64,000 nt of DNA. It comes from Chitinophaga pinensis. Its GTDB lineage: Bacteria > Bacteroidota > Bacteroidia > Flavobacteriales_D > Crocinitomicaceae. Of the stretch, positions 63,547 to 64,000 are shown piece after piece (position 1 is the first letter of the stretch; every line of letters starts with the position of its first letter). The notes beneath the pieces are model-generated. The model saw only the letters and a program-made list of their open reading frames with translations, had not been told where the DNA came from and ran no database searches. The position numbers and the translations under genes are program-made. The DNA lies in the NCBI GenBank assembly GCA_945863605.1, contig CAMAZP010000013.1, positions 19,677 to 83,676 of the forward strand, given 5' to 3'.

Positions 63547-63566
63547 TAAGTTGCAGTAAGTTGCAG
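63547..63566. repeat. Tandem TAAGTTGCAG pair
   Basis: Two perfect adjacent copies of TAAGTTGCAG in the divergent gap between the 62254-63492 gene and the broken gene at 63617. It is one helical turn long per unit, so it could be a tandem binding site. Confidence 0.35.
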
Positions 63567-63616
63567 TTGAAAGTGTTGGTTTGGGTTAATTACATTTGAT
63601 TTAAATTTGGTTAAAA

Positions 63617-63844
63617 ATGTCATTCAGAATTTTTGTAGAAATAGATATTCAGCTTGATGCATTAAAAAAATCAATTGACGAAGCAAAAGGAATCAAAGTT
63701 TCTGAGTTATGCATACATCAATTGATTTCTGACGATTCAAATTTAAATCATGGTATCTATGTTTTCAAAAATCAACAGGATGAAAATTATGTTGGATGAT
63801 GCACTTCTCGTTCATATGTAGAAAGAATTGCTAACTATTTATAA
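63617..63844 (+). pseudogene. Broken GIY-YIG-like gene
   Basis: The frame opens MSFRIFVEIDIQLDALKKS and reads HGIYVFKNQQDENYVG, then meets TGA at 63797. Reading on in the same frame gives CTSRSYVERIANYL before TAA at 63842. The combined text resembles GIY-YIG-type modules (G-I-Y-V-F...Y-V-G-x-T-x-R-x-x-x-E-R-I), so the TGA appears to interrupt a once longer gene. The downstream part is lost. From 63845 to the window end nothing convincing is seen. Confidence 0.45.
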
Positions 63845-64000
63845 TAGAGATAATGCCTTGATTACTCAAAATATTATTAAATGAATTATATGGTAACTTT
63901 ACACAATTTAAGTAATTTAAACAAATGAAATTAACAATTCGTGTTTATGGTATATTTCTAATTTTTTTATTCTGTAAAAATGTTTAAGGACACAATATAG

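Noticed and set aside
63925..63987. 20-codon frame near the window end with a hydrophobic, signal-like start
   Set aside because: It stops almost at once and the window ends before any continuation can be judged.

Overview
The window is AT-rich bacterial DNA from a member of the Bacteroidetes, most likely order Flavobacteriales and close to Fluviicola/Cryomorphaceae. The reasons are four secreted proteins with C-terminal type IX secretion (T9SS) sorting domains, DUF2723 and DUF5686 envelope proteins, RemB/Wzi-like outer-membrane proteins, S9 peptidases with secretion signals, and promoters of the Bacteroidetes TAnnTTTG type. Genus is an inference. No rRNA, tRNA, CRISPR array, integrase or transposase gene was recognised.

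Region by region: 1-6.2 kb holds a DUF2723 membrane protein cut by the window edge, a polysaccharide deacetylase and a cation/proton antiporter, tightly packed. 6.3-12.1 kb is a small glucan-use locus: a sugar MFS transporter, an NrtR-like NUDIX regulator, a triple-repeat T9SS binding protein and a GH16 beta-glucanase. Identical 21-bp palindromic operators lie before the transporter and the binding protein. 12.3-22.5 kb carries a J-domain/KTSC protein, an FkbM methyltransferase/sterol desaturase/DUF2141 operon, a tiny lipoprotein, a VWA membrane protein, a DUF5686 protein and small metabolic genes. 22.6-30 kb carries a photolyase, an atypical SDR, aspS and coaE. A 2.1-kb segment with a hydrolase and a DUF433/DUF5615 toxin-antitoxin pair lies beside aspS, flanked by two copies of the aspS 3' end.

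30-35.8 kb has a LamG/T9SS protein behind a highly structured leader RNA, a methyltransferase/ZIP transporter pair, a HepT/MntA module flanked by two copies of the ZIP gene 3' end, and a DUF4143 ATPase behind four 17-bp repeats. 35.8-46.3 kb has a MoxR/VWA pair, an outer-membrane protein, oligopeptidase B, a PIN toxin-antitoxin pair, two RemB/Wzi-like paralogues and CysQ. 46.3-50.9 kb has the two SCOT subunits split by a four-helix-bundle cassette, then a class A PBP. 51-56.3 kb has a second HepT/MntA module followed (reading up the minus strand) by rodA, PBP2, mreD and mreC, without mreB. 56.5-64 kb has a T9SS amidase, a DPP-IV-like peptidase, two unknown proteins and a broken GIY-YIG-like gene.

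The main theme is small selfish modules placed directly after the stop codons of ordinary genes (aspS, ZIP, rodA, scoA, the Wzi-like gene). In two cases the target gene's 3' coding end is present twice, with mostly silent differences. That suggests imported cassettes that bring a replacement 3' end and need no recombinase of their own. The second strong signal is a pseudoknotted, terminator-abutting RNA before the LamG gene. The third is the shared operator of the glucan locus.
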